Part shown: positions 1-9,047 of the stretch, piece by piece
How the letters are laid out: the number at the start of each line of letters is the position of its first letter
Position numbering within the stretch: the stretch's first letter is position 1
Assembly (NCBI GenBank): GCA_020851635.1
Contig: JADZCJ010000069.1
Span: 1 to 64,000, forward strand
DNA length: 64,000 bases
Reading direction: 5' to 3'
DNA from: Anaerolineae bacterium
GTDB lineage: Bacteria; Chloroflexota; Anaerolineae; UBA4142; SHND01
Notes under the pieces: generated by a model
The model's input: only the letters and a program-made list of their open reading frames with translations
What the model was told of the DNA's origin: nothing
Database searches by the model: none
Program-made: the position numbers and the translations under genes

Positions 1-110
1 TCTTGAGTTTGTTAGGCTGGCTGGGCTACCAGAATATTCCCCTCGCGCGGCGGCATTTCGAAGCGCATCTGAATCAAGCCACCGCCTTGCTAACTCGGTC
101 GCTCTGCTGA
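1..110 (+). CDS. C-terminal end of an unidentified protein (possible TPR protein), 5'-truncated
   Basis: An open frame enters from the left edge (first full codon at 3) and ends at TGA 108-110, giving 35 residues. The tail contains GYQNIPLARRHFEAHL followed by an Ala/Leu-rich stretch. That pattern resembles the second helix of a tetratricopeptide repeat, but one partial repeat does not establish a family. A second plus-strand frame also stays open until about 126, so the frame choice rests on the helix-like composition. The next gene starts 51 bases downstream on the same strand. Confidence 0.35.
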   Translation, partial: LSLLGWLGYQNIPLARRHFEAHLNQATALLTRSLC

Positions 111-161
111 CTTTGTGCCAGCCCTAGAGCAATCTCTGCATGTGCGTTACAATCCGCTTTG

Positions 162-869
162 ATGCAAAACCGAATCCTGGGTCCGCTCGTTGCCGCAGCA
201 ATCATTCTCATCTTTTTAGCTGCCTGCGGCGGTGAACCCGCGACACCTACACGCCCCGCCGAGACTGTCGTCCCCACCCGTCGCCCTGTCATCGTTCCCA
301 CGCTCCCGCCGGGATGGACGCCCTATAGTCGCACCGCCTACCAGATCGCGCTCCCCAACACCTGGCAGGAGGTGAAATTGTCCAGAGACGCTCTCAAAAA
401 CACCATCGCCGCCGCGCAGGAGAGCAATCCGCCTCTTGCGGAACAATTGCGCGCCCTTTTGGAATCAGAGCAATACGACTCGTTTCTATTTTACGGCGCA
501 GAGAAAAACAGCGCGTCGGTAGTCCAAAATGTGTCTATCACACATTTGGCGCTGGAAGAGACCAACGACCTGCAAACGTTTTCGCAATCCTATGCGGATG
601 CGTTTCCCAACATAGTCCGGGGCAGCAAGGTGCTGGAGCTGCAATCGTCCCTCCGCGTGAATGGAATTGAGGCGTCGTCCATCGTCTATGATATGCCGTT
701 GGTGGACGGCGCAGGCAACTTGATCACCCTGCGCGGCGTGCAATTCTTGTTTCGGCTTGAATCGGGCGATGCGTATTTGGTGAGCGTAACGGGAGACGCG
801 GGCGACGCCGACACGTTCATGCCGCTGGCGCGCCAAATCGCCACCTCGTTCGTCGCGGTTACGCCGTAA
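162..869 (+). CDS. putative lipoprotein, PsbP/DcrB-like
   Basis: A 235-residue exported lipoprotein. The N-terminus has a hydrophobic segment ending in the lipobox LAAC (Cys22), then a Pro/Thr-rich linker (about residues 27-48), then a compact domain. ATG 162 is preferred over the immediately preceding TTG at 159. The mature domain opens with a Y-x-I-x-LP-x-x-W pattern, and later has a segment on gaining or losing a target variable and a terminal IATSF motif. This resembles the PsbP/DcrB/DUF1795-type fold; that is inferred from pattern only and no function is assigned. A TACAAT at 148-153 could be a -10 box, but no convincing -35 is seen. It converges on the long minus-strand operon, separated by two stem-loops. 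Confidence 0.72.
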   Translation: MQNRILGPLVAAAIILIFLAACGGEPATPTRPAETVVPTRRPVIVPTLPPGWTPYSRTAYQIALPNTWQEVKLSRDALKNTIAAAQESNPPLAEQLRALLESEQYDSFLFYGAEKNSASVVQNVSITHLALEETNDLQTFSQSYADAFPNIVRGSKVLELQSSLRVNGIEASSIVYDMPLVDGAGNLITLRGVQFLFRLESGDAYLVSVTGDAGDADTFMPLARQIATSFVAVTP

Positions 870-876
870 ACAAGAA

Positions 877-916
877 ACCCGTTTCCGGACCGGCTCTGCC
901 TTCTCCGAAAACGGGT
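877..916 (+). terminator. stem-loop after the lipoprotein gene
   Basis: A 13-base inverted repeat, 877-889 against 904-916, with one mismatch and a 14-base loop starts eight bases after the stop codon. A short T-containing tract (CTTGATTCTGTT) follows. It looks like an intrinsic terminator with a weak U-tract, reading on the plus strand. Confidence 0.55.
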
Positions 917-933
917 CTTGATTCTGTTGCATT

Positions 934-1027
934 AGCAGGTTGTCGGAGAGACCTCACTTATAACTATGAACGCGCGTCGTTGGATCTCAAAAATGGTTAT
1001 TATTTGATTTCACTCCGACAACCTGCT
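934..1027. repeat. 15-bp perfect inverted repeat in a convergent gap (AGCAGGTTGTCGGAG element)
   Basis: AGCAGGTTGTCGGAG at 934-948 is repeated exactly, in inverted orientation, at 1013-1027, with a 64-base spacer. The right arm begins just after the stop of the minus-strand NHL-fusion gene. A near-identical copy of the right arm, extended to 21 bases with one mismatch, lies at 58142-58162 in another convergent gap. The position suggests a bidirectional terminator or a dispersed 3'-end element. Confidence 0.6.
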
Positions 1028-1030
1028 AGA

Positions 1031-4000
1031 TTATTGCTTGACCGGACCGAAAATCAACACTCGATTGTTCCCCGAATCCGCAACAAATATTTCGCCCTCC
1101 GCATTGATCGAAATACCCGTCGGCAGCTGCATTCCCGACAAATCTCCGCCGGGCAGACCCCACACCGCGCGCACCTGTCCATCATTGGCAAGCTTGATTA
1201 CGCGGTATCCCTCGGGGTCGGTAAAGTAGATGTTGTGTTCGGCGTCCACCGCGAGATAGGGCTTGTTGACGACCGACTGCGAATCCCACGCTTCGACGGC
1301 GATCTGGCGAATCGGCGCGAAATCCGGGTCAAACACCTGGATGCGATTGTTCCAAGTGTCGGCAACATAAAAGTTGCCGTCCGCGTCAATCGCGATGCCG
1401 ACGGGTTCGATAAACTGACCCGGTTCGCCGCCGACGCCTCCAAACACATCCAATGGTTCCCCATCCGGACTGAATTCGATGACACGTTCGTTCCCCGTAT
1501 CCGTAACCCACAGATTGCCCGTGGCATCCACCACAACCGCGCGGGGTCCATACAACTGCAGCAGGTTATCCTGCCACGCCGTGCCGACATCACCAAAGTT
1601 GCCCCATTGGGTGATAAAGTTTCCATCCTTGTCGAATTTCTGGATGCGGTGATTCCACGTATCCGCTACATAGACCGTGCCATCCGTCCCCACGGCGATG
1701 CCCCACGGCTCGTTAAATTGACCGGGGGCTGCTCCCATCGCGCCCCATTCTTTGATAAAGTTGCGCGCCGCGTCAAACATTTGAACGCGATGATTATTGG
1801 TGTCAAGCACATAGAGCGAGCCATCGGGACCCGTTGCCATGTTCTTGGGTCCGTTCCAATCACCATTTGCGCCGGTCACGACTGCTTTGGCTTGCAGGTT
1901 CGTGATGAATTTGTCGAGATATGGATCGGGCGCCTCGGACAGAGCGGCGGGCGCGACACCCGCATACTGCCACAACTGTCCGGCGATGTCTTTGCGCAAA
2001 TAGAGCGAAAAGCGATGCACATAGGGCCAGCTGTTCAGACTGTGGTCGTATTTGCGAAAGAACCAGATGTCCCGCACGATTTTTTTGAGATTCTCGGGTT
2101 GGAGCGCGCCGGCAATCTCGTTCCCATTTTCATCAATGCCGCCAAACAACTTGGTCCAATTCAACTCTTTGTAGCTTTCATCGGGCCACCACACCAGACG
2201 CAGCTGCCGTTTGAAATAACGGTTGCCGAGAAATGGCTTGACCGCGCCTTCGTTTGCGTCACCCACAATTACCACTTCGGCGTCGAATGGACCTCCCGGT
2301 GACTTGCCATAGAACTGGGCATTCTTGTAATCGCGCAAGTACCACACAAAGGGCCAAGAGGAATCATCATCGTATGCGACCTTGATGGTGCCGTTCTCGC
2401 AGTGCAGCTCTACTTTCGGGTCCGTGTCTGTCTGCGAACAGAGCCGCCGCGACAATTCCTCGATTTCGCGCATTGTGGCAGGCACATCAGGCGAACCTTG
2501 AGCATATACGATGGTCTCGGTTGCCATATCTTTGTTGTAATATGCCGCGCTCGCCATCGTTCGCACGGTAAACAGCGCCAGGATCACAAACACCGTCACC
2601 GCCAGCACGCGCAACGCGTCTTTCCATCCCAGCGAGAGCGCCAGATAAACCACCCCGCCCGCACATGCGCCCACAATCAAAATCGAAACGATCACGCTCA
2701 CCTGTCGCACCTGCTCGTCGAGCGGCGTGCCTGAAAGCGGCGCGGGTCCAAAAAAATACTGGAACGCGAGCACCAAAAGTCCGAGCGTGAAAACGACTGC
2801 CATCAACAGACCGCCCCGTTTCGCCAGATCGCGCCAGTCTGCATTCAAAACGTCGTTCATCATATAGCCGGTGACGAACGCGAGCGGGATTGTCAAGTGC
2901 ATGGTGAGCCACGGCATCTTTTCGCCTGCCCATGAAAAGAGCACCATCACCCCGAGCGCCCATACGCCAAGCAGCGTCGGATAGCGCGACGCCTCGTTCT
3001 CGGGATCATATGCCAGCGCAAAAAAGAGCGGGACCAACAAAGCCAGGAACCAAAGGGTTGTGTTGTACGCCTGCAAATTGTCCTTGCCGGTAAAAAAGGG
3101 GACATTTTGGATGAAACTCGCAATCACACCGGGCGTAAACCAGATGAAAAACTCGAGCGCCAGGAGCGCAACCAGAACCGCGCCAAAGACTGCCGCGCGT
3201 TTCCACGACCGGCGCAGCAGGATGTAAAAGATCCCACCCAGACCGAACAAGTAGGGCAAGTATTCATACAGCGGCATTGTGACGAACAGGTAATAATACT
3301 GCGGTTGTCCGCCGCGTTGCACCTCTTGCTGTGTGATCCAATATCCGAGCGACCCCACAAACCCCGAACCAATGCCTGCAGGGTTGGTAAAGACCGTGGT
3401 AAAAAACAGGACCATGATCGGATAAAACAATGCCGCGCAGATCAACCATTTGCGCCAGTTCCACAACAGACCCAACACCGTCGAAAGGACAATAAAAAAG
3501 ACCAACGAAGCGCCGCTTGCCGAGAGCGCGATTACATCTTGATAGTTGGTCGGGTCCCCCGGCAAGCCGAATATGGGAAGCACCACTTTGATAAATTCGG
3601 GCGTCGCGCCGAGCGGCAAGAGAAATGTCCCAAACATCAACATCAAGTCAAAAATCGGCGTCTGAATCCGGCTTTCGCCGTCCTCTTGCAGGTTTCCATA
3701 AAACCCAAACTTTTCCATAAAGAACAGGACCACCCCCACCAGCGCAAAGGGTAACCCGAACAATGCCGCAATCGCCGCATTTCCCCATTTTGCGTTCGGC
3801 ATTCTTTTGTTGAAATAATCAAAGGTGAACGCCGACGCAAGGAAATAGCCAAACAACGACATAAAGATAAACGTCGTTTCCATCGCCGTAAACGACAACG
3901 CCAGCATCGCCGCGCCGAAATAGAGCCAGTTTGCGCTCCGCATGGTCATGTATTTCATGATCGCCAACGCAATCATGACCACACACACTTCGACATAAAT

Positions 4001-4447
4001 GTCATGCCGGTCCACGCGGCTGTAATGCGCGATCACGGGCGAAATCAAAAACATCAGACTCGTAATCACCCAACCCCGCTTGCCGAGCCATTGGCGAAAC
4101 AGAAACGGCGAGGCAATCAACACCAACCCAAACAGGACCGGCATCACGCGCGCCGAAAAATCATTGTCGCCCAGCAAAAAGAACGCCAGCGCGGTCGCGT
4201 GATACAAGAGCGGTCCATGATAGATAGGATTGTGAATATAGCCCTTGCCGGAATACAAGTCATTCGACCATGATGTATGGATGGCTTCGTCGTGGCTCCA
4301 CGCCGCGCTGCCCAAATCATAAAAGCGCGTCACTGCGGCAATCAAAAGAATGGCAATCAGGATCACAACATCCCAATTGAGTTTTGCTAGGGTCGCAAGC
4401 GGCGTATCCCAAAGTGATTGTTTTTGTTCTTGAACTTGTACGGACAT
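1031..4447 (-). CDS. TIGR03663/Agl23-type membrane protein fused to a C-terminal NHL six-blade propeller
   Basis: A 1138-residue membrane protein. Residues about 1-640 hold roughly a dozen transmembrane helices of the GT-C type. The first lumenal loop carries SHDEAIHTSW (H52-D53-E54), the acidic loop-1 position where ArnT/PMT-like enzymes bind a lipid-phosphate sugar and where TIGR03663 (Agl23) proteins have a conserved DE. A soluble segment with WYLRDY follows. Residues 862-1138 form six NHL repeats, each with a G-I-A-(V/I)-x-x-D/A-G-x-(V/F)-Y-V-A-D-(T/S)-x-N-x-R-(I/V)-type core, enough to close a six-bladed beta-propeller outside the membrane. TIGR03663 proteins are usually about 500-700 residues, so the propeller is an addition. 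ATG 4447 lies 6 bases after the stop of the upstream paralogue. It is the last gene of the nine-gene operon. The substrate is unknown. Confidence 0.85.
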   Translation of the reverse strand: MSVQVQEQKQSLWDTPLATLAKLNWDVVILIAILLIAAVTRFYDLGSAAWSHDEAIHTSWSNDLYSGKGYIHNPIYHGPLLYHATALAFFLLGDNDFSARVMPVLFGLVLIASPFLFRQWLGKRGWVITSLMFLISPVIAHYSRVDRHDIYVEVCVVMIALAIMKYMTMRSANWLYFGAAMLALSFTAMETTFIFMSLFGYFLASAFTFDYFNKRMPNAKWGNAAIAALFGLPFALVGVVLFFMEKFGFYGNLQEDGESRIQTPIFDLMLMFGTFLLPLGATPEFIKVVLPIFGLPGDPTNYQDVIALSASGASLVFFIVLSTVLGLLWNWRKWLICAALFYPIMVLFFTTVFTNPAGIGSGFVGSLGYWITQQEVQRGGQPQYYYLFVTMPLYEYLPYLFGLGGIFYILLRRSWKRAAVFGAVLVALLALEFFIWFTPGVIASFIQNVPFFTGKDNLQAYNTTLWFLALLVPLFFALAYDPENEASRYPTLLGVWALGVMVLFSWAGEKMPWLTMHLTIPLAFVTGYMMNDVLNADWRDLAKRGGLLMAVVFTLGLLVLAFQYFFGPAPLSGTPLDEQVRQVSVIVSILIVGACAGGVVYLALSLGWKDALRVLAVTVFVILALFTVRTMASAAYYNKDMATETIVYAQGSPDVPATMREIEELSRRLCSQTDTDPKVELHCENGTIKVAYDDDSSWPFVWYLRDYKNAQFYGKSPGGPFDAEVVIVGDANEGAVKPFLGNRYFKRQLRLVWWPDESYKELNWTKLFGGIDENGNEIAGALQPENLKKIVRDIWFFRKYDHSLNSWPYVHRFSLYLRKDIAGQLWQYAGVAPAALSEAPDPYLDKFITNLQAKAVVTGANGDWNGPKNMATGPDGSLYVLDTNNHRVQMFDAARNFIKEWGAMGAAPGQFNEPWGIAVGTDGTVYVADTWNHRIQKFDKDGNFITQWGNFGDVGTAWQDNLLQLYGPRAVVVDATGNLWVTDTGNERVIEFSPDGEPLDVFGGVGGEPGQFIEPVGIAIDADGNFYVADTWNNRIQVFDPDFAPIRQIAVEAWDSQSVVNKPYLAVDAEHNIYFTDPEGYRVIKLANDGQVRAVWGLPGGDLSGMQLPTGISINAEGEIFVADSGNNRVLIFGPVKQ

Positions 4448-4453
4448 TTTCGA

Positions 4454-6433
4454 CTATTCCTGAGTAGGGTACCAGACCGTGGCGGTTTGCGAAAAATCAG
4501 CTCCGCCATCGCGGAACATGACCCAGCGCCACAACGCCAACCCATCGAGATTCGCGGGCTGCCAGGTCGTATTGACCCGATACCGCTGTCCCATCCAATC
4601 GCCCGTCGGCGGACTGTGCGCGGTTGTCACAATCGCTTCCGCATTGTCGAGCGCCGACGGTTGGTCGGACCACGCAAAATTTATAAAATCACGCAGGTAC
4701 CAGCGCGCGGTCGCGCCAAGAGCCGGATCAACCGCCAGAAAAAGTATGTGGGGGTCGCCCTGACGCGCCGAGGACATGAATTGCAGATCACGCACCAGAT
4801 CGCGCATCTGTTCGGGCGTTTGATTGGATGCAACCAGCTCTCGCAGCGGTTCCTGCGCTGAAAAATTCAACAGCCATGTCGCCCGCAGCGTCCCCAACCC
4901 GAGGATGATCAAGATGACAACTGCCACCAGCGTTGTCGTGCGCGCGACTCCGACCAGCAAGACGCTCAAACCAATAAAGACGGCGAAAAGCAGCAGCGCG
5001 ATGATCGCCAGCGTCCCCGCAGCCACCATCAGCGACGTTTCGTCCGCATTGCCGCCAAGCGCTCGATACAGCACATTCAGCGCGGGCGAAAAGTTTGTGT
5101 TTTGGGTAAACGTCGCAGCTTGCAGATACACCAGTGCGGCAAGAATCACCAACATGACAAAGACCGGTATTTCGCCCGCCAGCATCGAACTCCACCCGCC
5201 GCTTGCCGCAATATCATCGCGCGCCCGTTCCAGCAAATTGCCAATGAACCACCCTGCCAAAATGCTCAATGGGAGGGCGATCGCAACGACCCCATCGGCT
5301 GCGGCGGTCTCGATGAGGGTGTAGAAAACAAAGGCAAACAAGGTTGTGGCTGTCAGCAGATACAAGACGCTCATGACGCGCGCCGACTCGCCGCGAATGC
5401 TCAAGACAAGCGCCAGCGCCGCCAAGCCAAAAATCAGCGGCACCGGCTCGTACACCAGCAGCGTGTTGAGGGGTGAAATGAAATTGCCCAAGCCGGCGAG
5501 CGCGGCGGTCCAATCGCCCAGCAGGTTGAACGCGGACCCCAACCCGTCGCGGTTCAACAACAAGGTTGTGGCGGTGAGCACATACGTCGCAACAAACAGG
5601 ATCGCCGCTCGCACAAGGGGTCTTGACAGGATGCCCACCGCTTGCGCGGTTTCTGTGGTCGTATCCTCGTTCCCGGATCGTCTTCCGAGCAGGACGGCGA
5701 CGATGAAATAGATGCTCCCGCCGATGAGGACCGTGAACGCGGCGGCATCCGCCGTCAGACTCGATGCGCCGAGAAACGCGGCGAAATATAGCGCACGGAC
5801 ACTTGTCGTGTGACGATATTCATTCAAAAGGAGCAGAGCCGCCAGCGCACCCCCAACCGCCAAGTCCACGCCCGAGAGACTGCGCCCAAAAAACAGAATC
5901 GTGGGTGATATGGCAATCAGGACAGCAGCGACAAACGCGCCCGTCCTGCCAAGGGAATGCCGCGCGAGGAGTGGTAAAAACACCAACAGCGTCCCCAGAG
6001 CTGCGGGCGCCAGGCGCGCCGTCAAATCGAATGCGCCAAACAGGAAAAATACAAACCAGTCAAGCGTTACGAGTAACGGGCTTGAGTATTCGCCGACCGG
6101 CTGCCCATTCAGAAAAGACCATGCCGCCGCCGCGCTTTGCGCTTCAGCGGGTGTCAACGGGCGCGCATCCAGATTCGTCAGGCGCAGGACGAGCGCCAAA
6201 ATTGCCACGAGCACATACGCCGCGCGTTCCAGTGTGATTGATTCGACCACCGAGCGGACCGTCAGCGCATGCGCGGGCACAACCGCACTTTTGTCAAGAG
6301 TTGACGGCGAGACGGTCAGCGGCAAGCCGAGAGTGTCGCCGTTGTTTTGGATCACTGCGACCGGTTCTGCAACAAGCGTGCTTGTAGTCGGCTCGGCAGT
6401 CAGCTGATTTTGTTTACGACGGTTCTTTGGCAT
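4454..6433 (-). CDS. GT-C-type membrane protein, divergent TIGR03663/ArnT-like
   Basis: About 659 residues. The ATG at 6433 (MPKNRRKQ) is preferred over TTG at 6439. A cytoplasmic Pro/Thr/Val-rich N-terminus of about 70 residues precedes roughly 12 membrane segments. The first external loop has LTPAEAQSAAAAW: Glu97 stands where the relatives carry the DE pair, so the usual Asp is replaced. The C-terminal soluble part contains WYLRDFINF and a motif on a modified sugar-like tail closely resembling the next gene's WYLRDY region, so the two neighbours look like paralogues. The predicted role is transfer of a sugar from a lipid carrier outside the membrane, or a structural relative without that activity. 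It is co-directional with 57 bases to the upstream gene and 6 to the downstream one. Confidence 0.75.
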   Translation of the reverse strand: MPKNRRKQNQLTAEPTTSTLVAEPVAVIQNNGDTLGLPLTVSPSTLDKSAVVPAHALTVRSVVESITLERAAYVLVAILALVLRLTNLDARPLTPAEAQSAAAAWSFLNGQPVGEYSSPLLVTLDWFVFFLFGAFDLTARLAPAALGTLLVFLPLLARHSLGRTGAFVAAVLIAISPTILFFGRSLSGVDLAVGGALAALLLLNEYRHTTSVRALYFAAFLGASSLTADAAAFTVLIGGSIYFIVAVLLGRRSGNEDTTTETAQAVGILSRPLVRAAILFVATYVLTATTLLLNRDGLGSAFNLLGDWTAALAGLGNFISPLNTLLVYEPVPLIFGLAALALVLSIRGESARVMSVLYLLTATTLFAFVFYTLIETAAADGVVAIALPLSILAGWFIGNLLERARDDIAASGGWSSMLAGEIPVFVMLVILAALVYLQAATFTQNTNFSPALNVLYRALGGNADETSLMVAAGTLAIIALLLFAVFIGLSVLLVGVARTTTLVAVVILIILGLGTLRATWLLNFSAQEPLRELVASNQTPEQMRDLVRDLQFMSSARQGDPHILFLAVDPALGATARWYLRDFINFAWSDQPSALDNAEAIVTTAHSPPTGDWMGQRYRVNTTWQPANLDGLALWRWVMFRDGGADFSQTATVWYPTQE

Positions 6434-6490
6434 TATCAATCAAGGTGTTTCGCGCAGTTCACCCGGTCGCGTCCGGATATATCCATGACG

Positions 6491-8989
6491 TCAGGGCGAG
6501 TCAAAAGAGACGCTGAACTGTCCGATCTGATAGATACGCATCGGACCCGATTCAAACACTTTTTCTCCCAATTTCCCAAATTTGTCTATCAGCGCGGGAT
6601 TCAACTGGTATTTGTTTCGCTCGATCCCGCCCACGACGACATAATCCACTCCGTAGCGCGCAAGCAGGTCGCGCGTTTCCTGCAAACTGGGGGACTTGTA
6701 TATCGTTGCAATATCCGCCGAGCGGGGGTTGACCTGTTCGCCCGTCCCACGCCACTGCAGCTCGTGCCCACCCCACCCCAGCACCGTCGGCAGCCCGGTC
6801 GCAACCGAAACGCGGTTGTCAAAGGAATACGAGTCGCCGACCGCCTCCAGAATCACGGCATCGCGCGGCGCATTTGCCATCATCCACTCTATCGCCGCAT
6901 AATCGTCCGGAAAGGCATGCTGCACCCAACGCCAGCCGTCCAGCGTCGGAATATCGAGATCGGGTTTGGCGGCAAATGAATCGGCGCGATTCGGATACGC
7001 CAACACGGGATAGATCATGCTCAGCAAAAACATCGCCCCGAACGCGCCTGCCCAAATGGCGCGCTTGACGCCGCGCGTGCTTTGCCAGATGTAAAACGCG
7101 GCAAAGGTTGCCGCCATGGCAAGCAGCAGCCACGCCTGATAATACAGTTTGAACACCGTATTCATGCGCGTGCCAAAACCGTCGCGAATGAACAAGAATT
7201 CCACCCCAAACGTCAGCGTCAACCCGACGAGCGCAAGCAACAGAGCATACACAACAGCTGTCCGCGCCTGCGAATTATCGGAGGCGCGGAGCTCTATCCG
7301 TCCCAGGGCGACAACCCCGGCGATCAGGATGACAAGCAGGAGGAACGTGCCCGGACTGACGACAAAAGTTCGCGCAAACGCGCTTGTCACACTTGCGATC
7401 AAGTTGTTCGGGTCCACCGCCGTCGCGTTCGCGAGCAATTCGCCGAGCGACGGCGCAAACATCAGGACGATGACACCCGCAAGCGCAATCACGACGGGCA
7501 CCGCAAGCAGCGGGACCGCAAACTGGACCCATTCGCCCAAGACCTGCTTTTTGTCACGCGCCTGACCCGCCAGCACACCCAGAAACACGGCAATTGAAAA
7601 AACAAACATGCCCCACATGATCAAATACTGGTGGAGCGGCGTGCGGTTGAAAATGTTGGGCACGATTCCGCTGGCTTGCGACGAAAAACCGAGAAAGAAC
7701 GGGAGGAACAAGAGCACGCCGCCCGCGTACATCACGACAAAAAAAGTTGCAGCGCGCATCAAAAGCGCGCCCGACCATCTGCCCGCATTTCGATAATCGG
7801 CAATCGCAAACGCCGCAGCAATCACCACCCCGTACGTCACAATATCCCACGTATTCAACATGCCGAGCGCGCCCACCGCCAGCGCGGTCAGCAACATGCG
7901 GGGCGAGAGAAATTCGCGCGCCAGCGCGTTCACATCGAGTCGTTCGGCGTTCCCGGGAGTGGATGCCTGGGGTCGCAACAAGAGATTGAGCGCAATTGCA
8001 AGCGCCAGTACGCCAAAGGGCAGCGCGAGCACATGCGGGTGCAAATCACCCAGCAGGAAACTGAACGCGGGAAATTCGTCAATCACCTCGACGTGTCCAC
8101 CGCCCACCGGGTTGATGTCGTTCAGGACACGCGAGGCGCGCCACCACCACCAATTGTCTGTGGGAATACCTGTTCCTGACGGCGTCACCTCGTGCAGTCC
8201 GTGCAGGTTCAACTCTTGGTAAAAGGCATTGTCCCCTATTTTGGCGTTATAGACGACTTCGACGGCGCCCTGCAAATTGCCGATCACCAACAGCATGAAA
8301 ACGGCGAGCAGCCCAAAGACATACGGCGCAGCCGAACGCCGCGCGGGTCTTGTTTCGCCCCCCGAGAGCGCATGAGTGACGACGTTAAAGATCAAACCGA
8401 ATGCCCCCACCGCCGCAAGCGCAAACGTCATGATCAAGCCGAGATTGAACGCATATCCCGACGGGACGCTCCCCAATTTCGCCAGCGAAGCCACAATCAC
8501 ATAGCCGAGATAGTAATAGCTGATCGAAAACCCCGACAACCAGGCATCGCGCGGCGGAAAATTCTTGCTCTGGAGGATGGAATTGAGAAACATGTATTCC
8601 ATCGGTTTTTCCGTCGCCGAGATTTCGGGATTGAACGCGCGAAAATAGGCGAACGCGAGCAACGTCGCGCCAAAAACAAGCTCGACCACAAGCGCATATT
8701 TCCAATGGGCGCGCAGCCAGCTCAACACTGCGTCCTGCCCCGTGCCGCGCAACAGACCCCACGACAAAATGGCAACCGCCGCCAGCATGATCGCGAGCGC
8801 GCCAAAGGTGTTTTGCGCGAACCCGAGCACGGCAAGCAGCCAGAACGGATAGACCCAGAGCAGCAGCGCCATCGGCTTGGCAAACGCATACCCGCGGTCC
8901 GGCAAGAACCGCAAAAACCGCATCGTAACGGGCAACACCGCAAACCCCAGCAGCATGACCAGGACCCACCAAATCAGCAAATAGAGCAT
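6491..8989 (-). CDS. DUF2298 (YYY-motif) membrane protein
   Basis: A polytopic protein of 832 residues belonging to the Chloroflexi/archaeal YYY family (TIGR03662, DUF2298). ATG 8989 (MLYLLIWW) is taken over an upstream TTG at 9019. Visible family hallmarks are FLPDRGYAFAK near residue 30, EKPMEYMFLNS at about 127, the SYYYLGY signature (Tyr158-160), WWWWRASR, the acidic-histidine loop FLLGDLHPHVLALP, LNTWD and RMNTVFKLYYQAW. The C-terminal soluble part has VILEAVGDSYSFDNRVSVATGLP. Family members are thought to be GT-C-like enzymes acting on lipid-linked sugars, but no reaction is established. The next gene upstream carries the same domain fused to a second one, so this is a tandem pair. Confidence 0.87.
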   Translation of the reverse strand: MLYLLIWWVLVMLLGFAVLPVTMRFLRFLPDRGYAFAKPMALLLWVYPFWLLAVLGFAQNTFGALAIMLAAVAILSWGLLRGTGQDAVLSWLRAHWKYALVVELVFGATLLAFAYFRAFNPEISATEKPMEYMFLNSILQSKNFPPRDAWLSGFSISYYYLGYVIVASLAKLGSVPSGYAFNLGLIMTFALAAVGAFGLIFNVVTHALSGGETRPARRSAAPYVFGLLAVFMLLVIGNLQGAVEVVYNAKIGDNAFYQELNLHGLHEVTPSGTGIPTDNWWWWRASRVLNDINPVGGGHVEVIDEFPAFSFLLGDLHPHVLALPFGVLALAIALNLLLRPQASTPGNAERLDVNALAREFLSPRMLLTALAVGALGMLNTWDIVTYGVVIAAAFAIADYRNAGRWSGALLMRAATFFVVMYAGGVLLFLPFFLGFSSQASGIVPNIFNRTPLHQYLIMWGMFVFSIAVFLGVLAGQARDKKQVLGEWVQFAVPLLAVPVVIALAGVIVLMFAPSLGELLANATAVDPNNLIASVTSAFARTFVVSPGTFLLLVILIAGVVALGRIELRASDNSQARTAVVYALLLALVGLTLTFGVEFLFIRDGFGTRMNTVFKLYYQAWLLLAMAATFAAFYIWQSTRGVKRAIWAGAFGAMFLLSMIYPVLAYPNRADSFAAKPDLDIPTLDGWRWVQHAFPDDYAAIEWMMANAPRDAVILEAVGDSYSFDNRVSVATGLPTVLGWGGHELQWRGTGEQVNPRSADIATIYKSPSLQETRDLLARYGVDYVVVGGIERNKYQLNPALIDKFGKLGEKVFESGPMRIYQIGQFSVSFDSP

Positions 8990-9047
8990 TGAATCAGAAT
9001 GAGAGATGTCTCTTAACAAGACCTGAACAGCCGCTAAGAAACTCTGC

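Noticed and set aside
980-2302. 440-residue plus-strand open frame
   Set aside because: Antisense to the NHL-fusion gene; composition is rich in Arg, His and Ile with no domain, while the minus-strand frame has clear NHL repeats.
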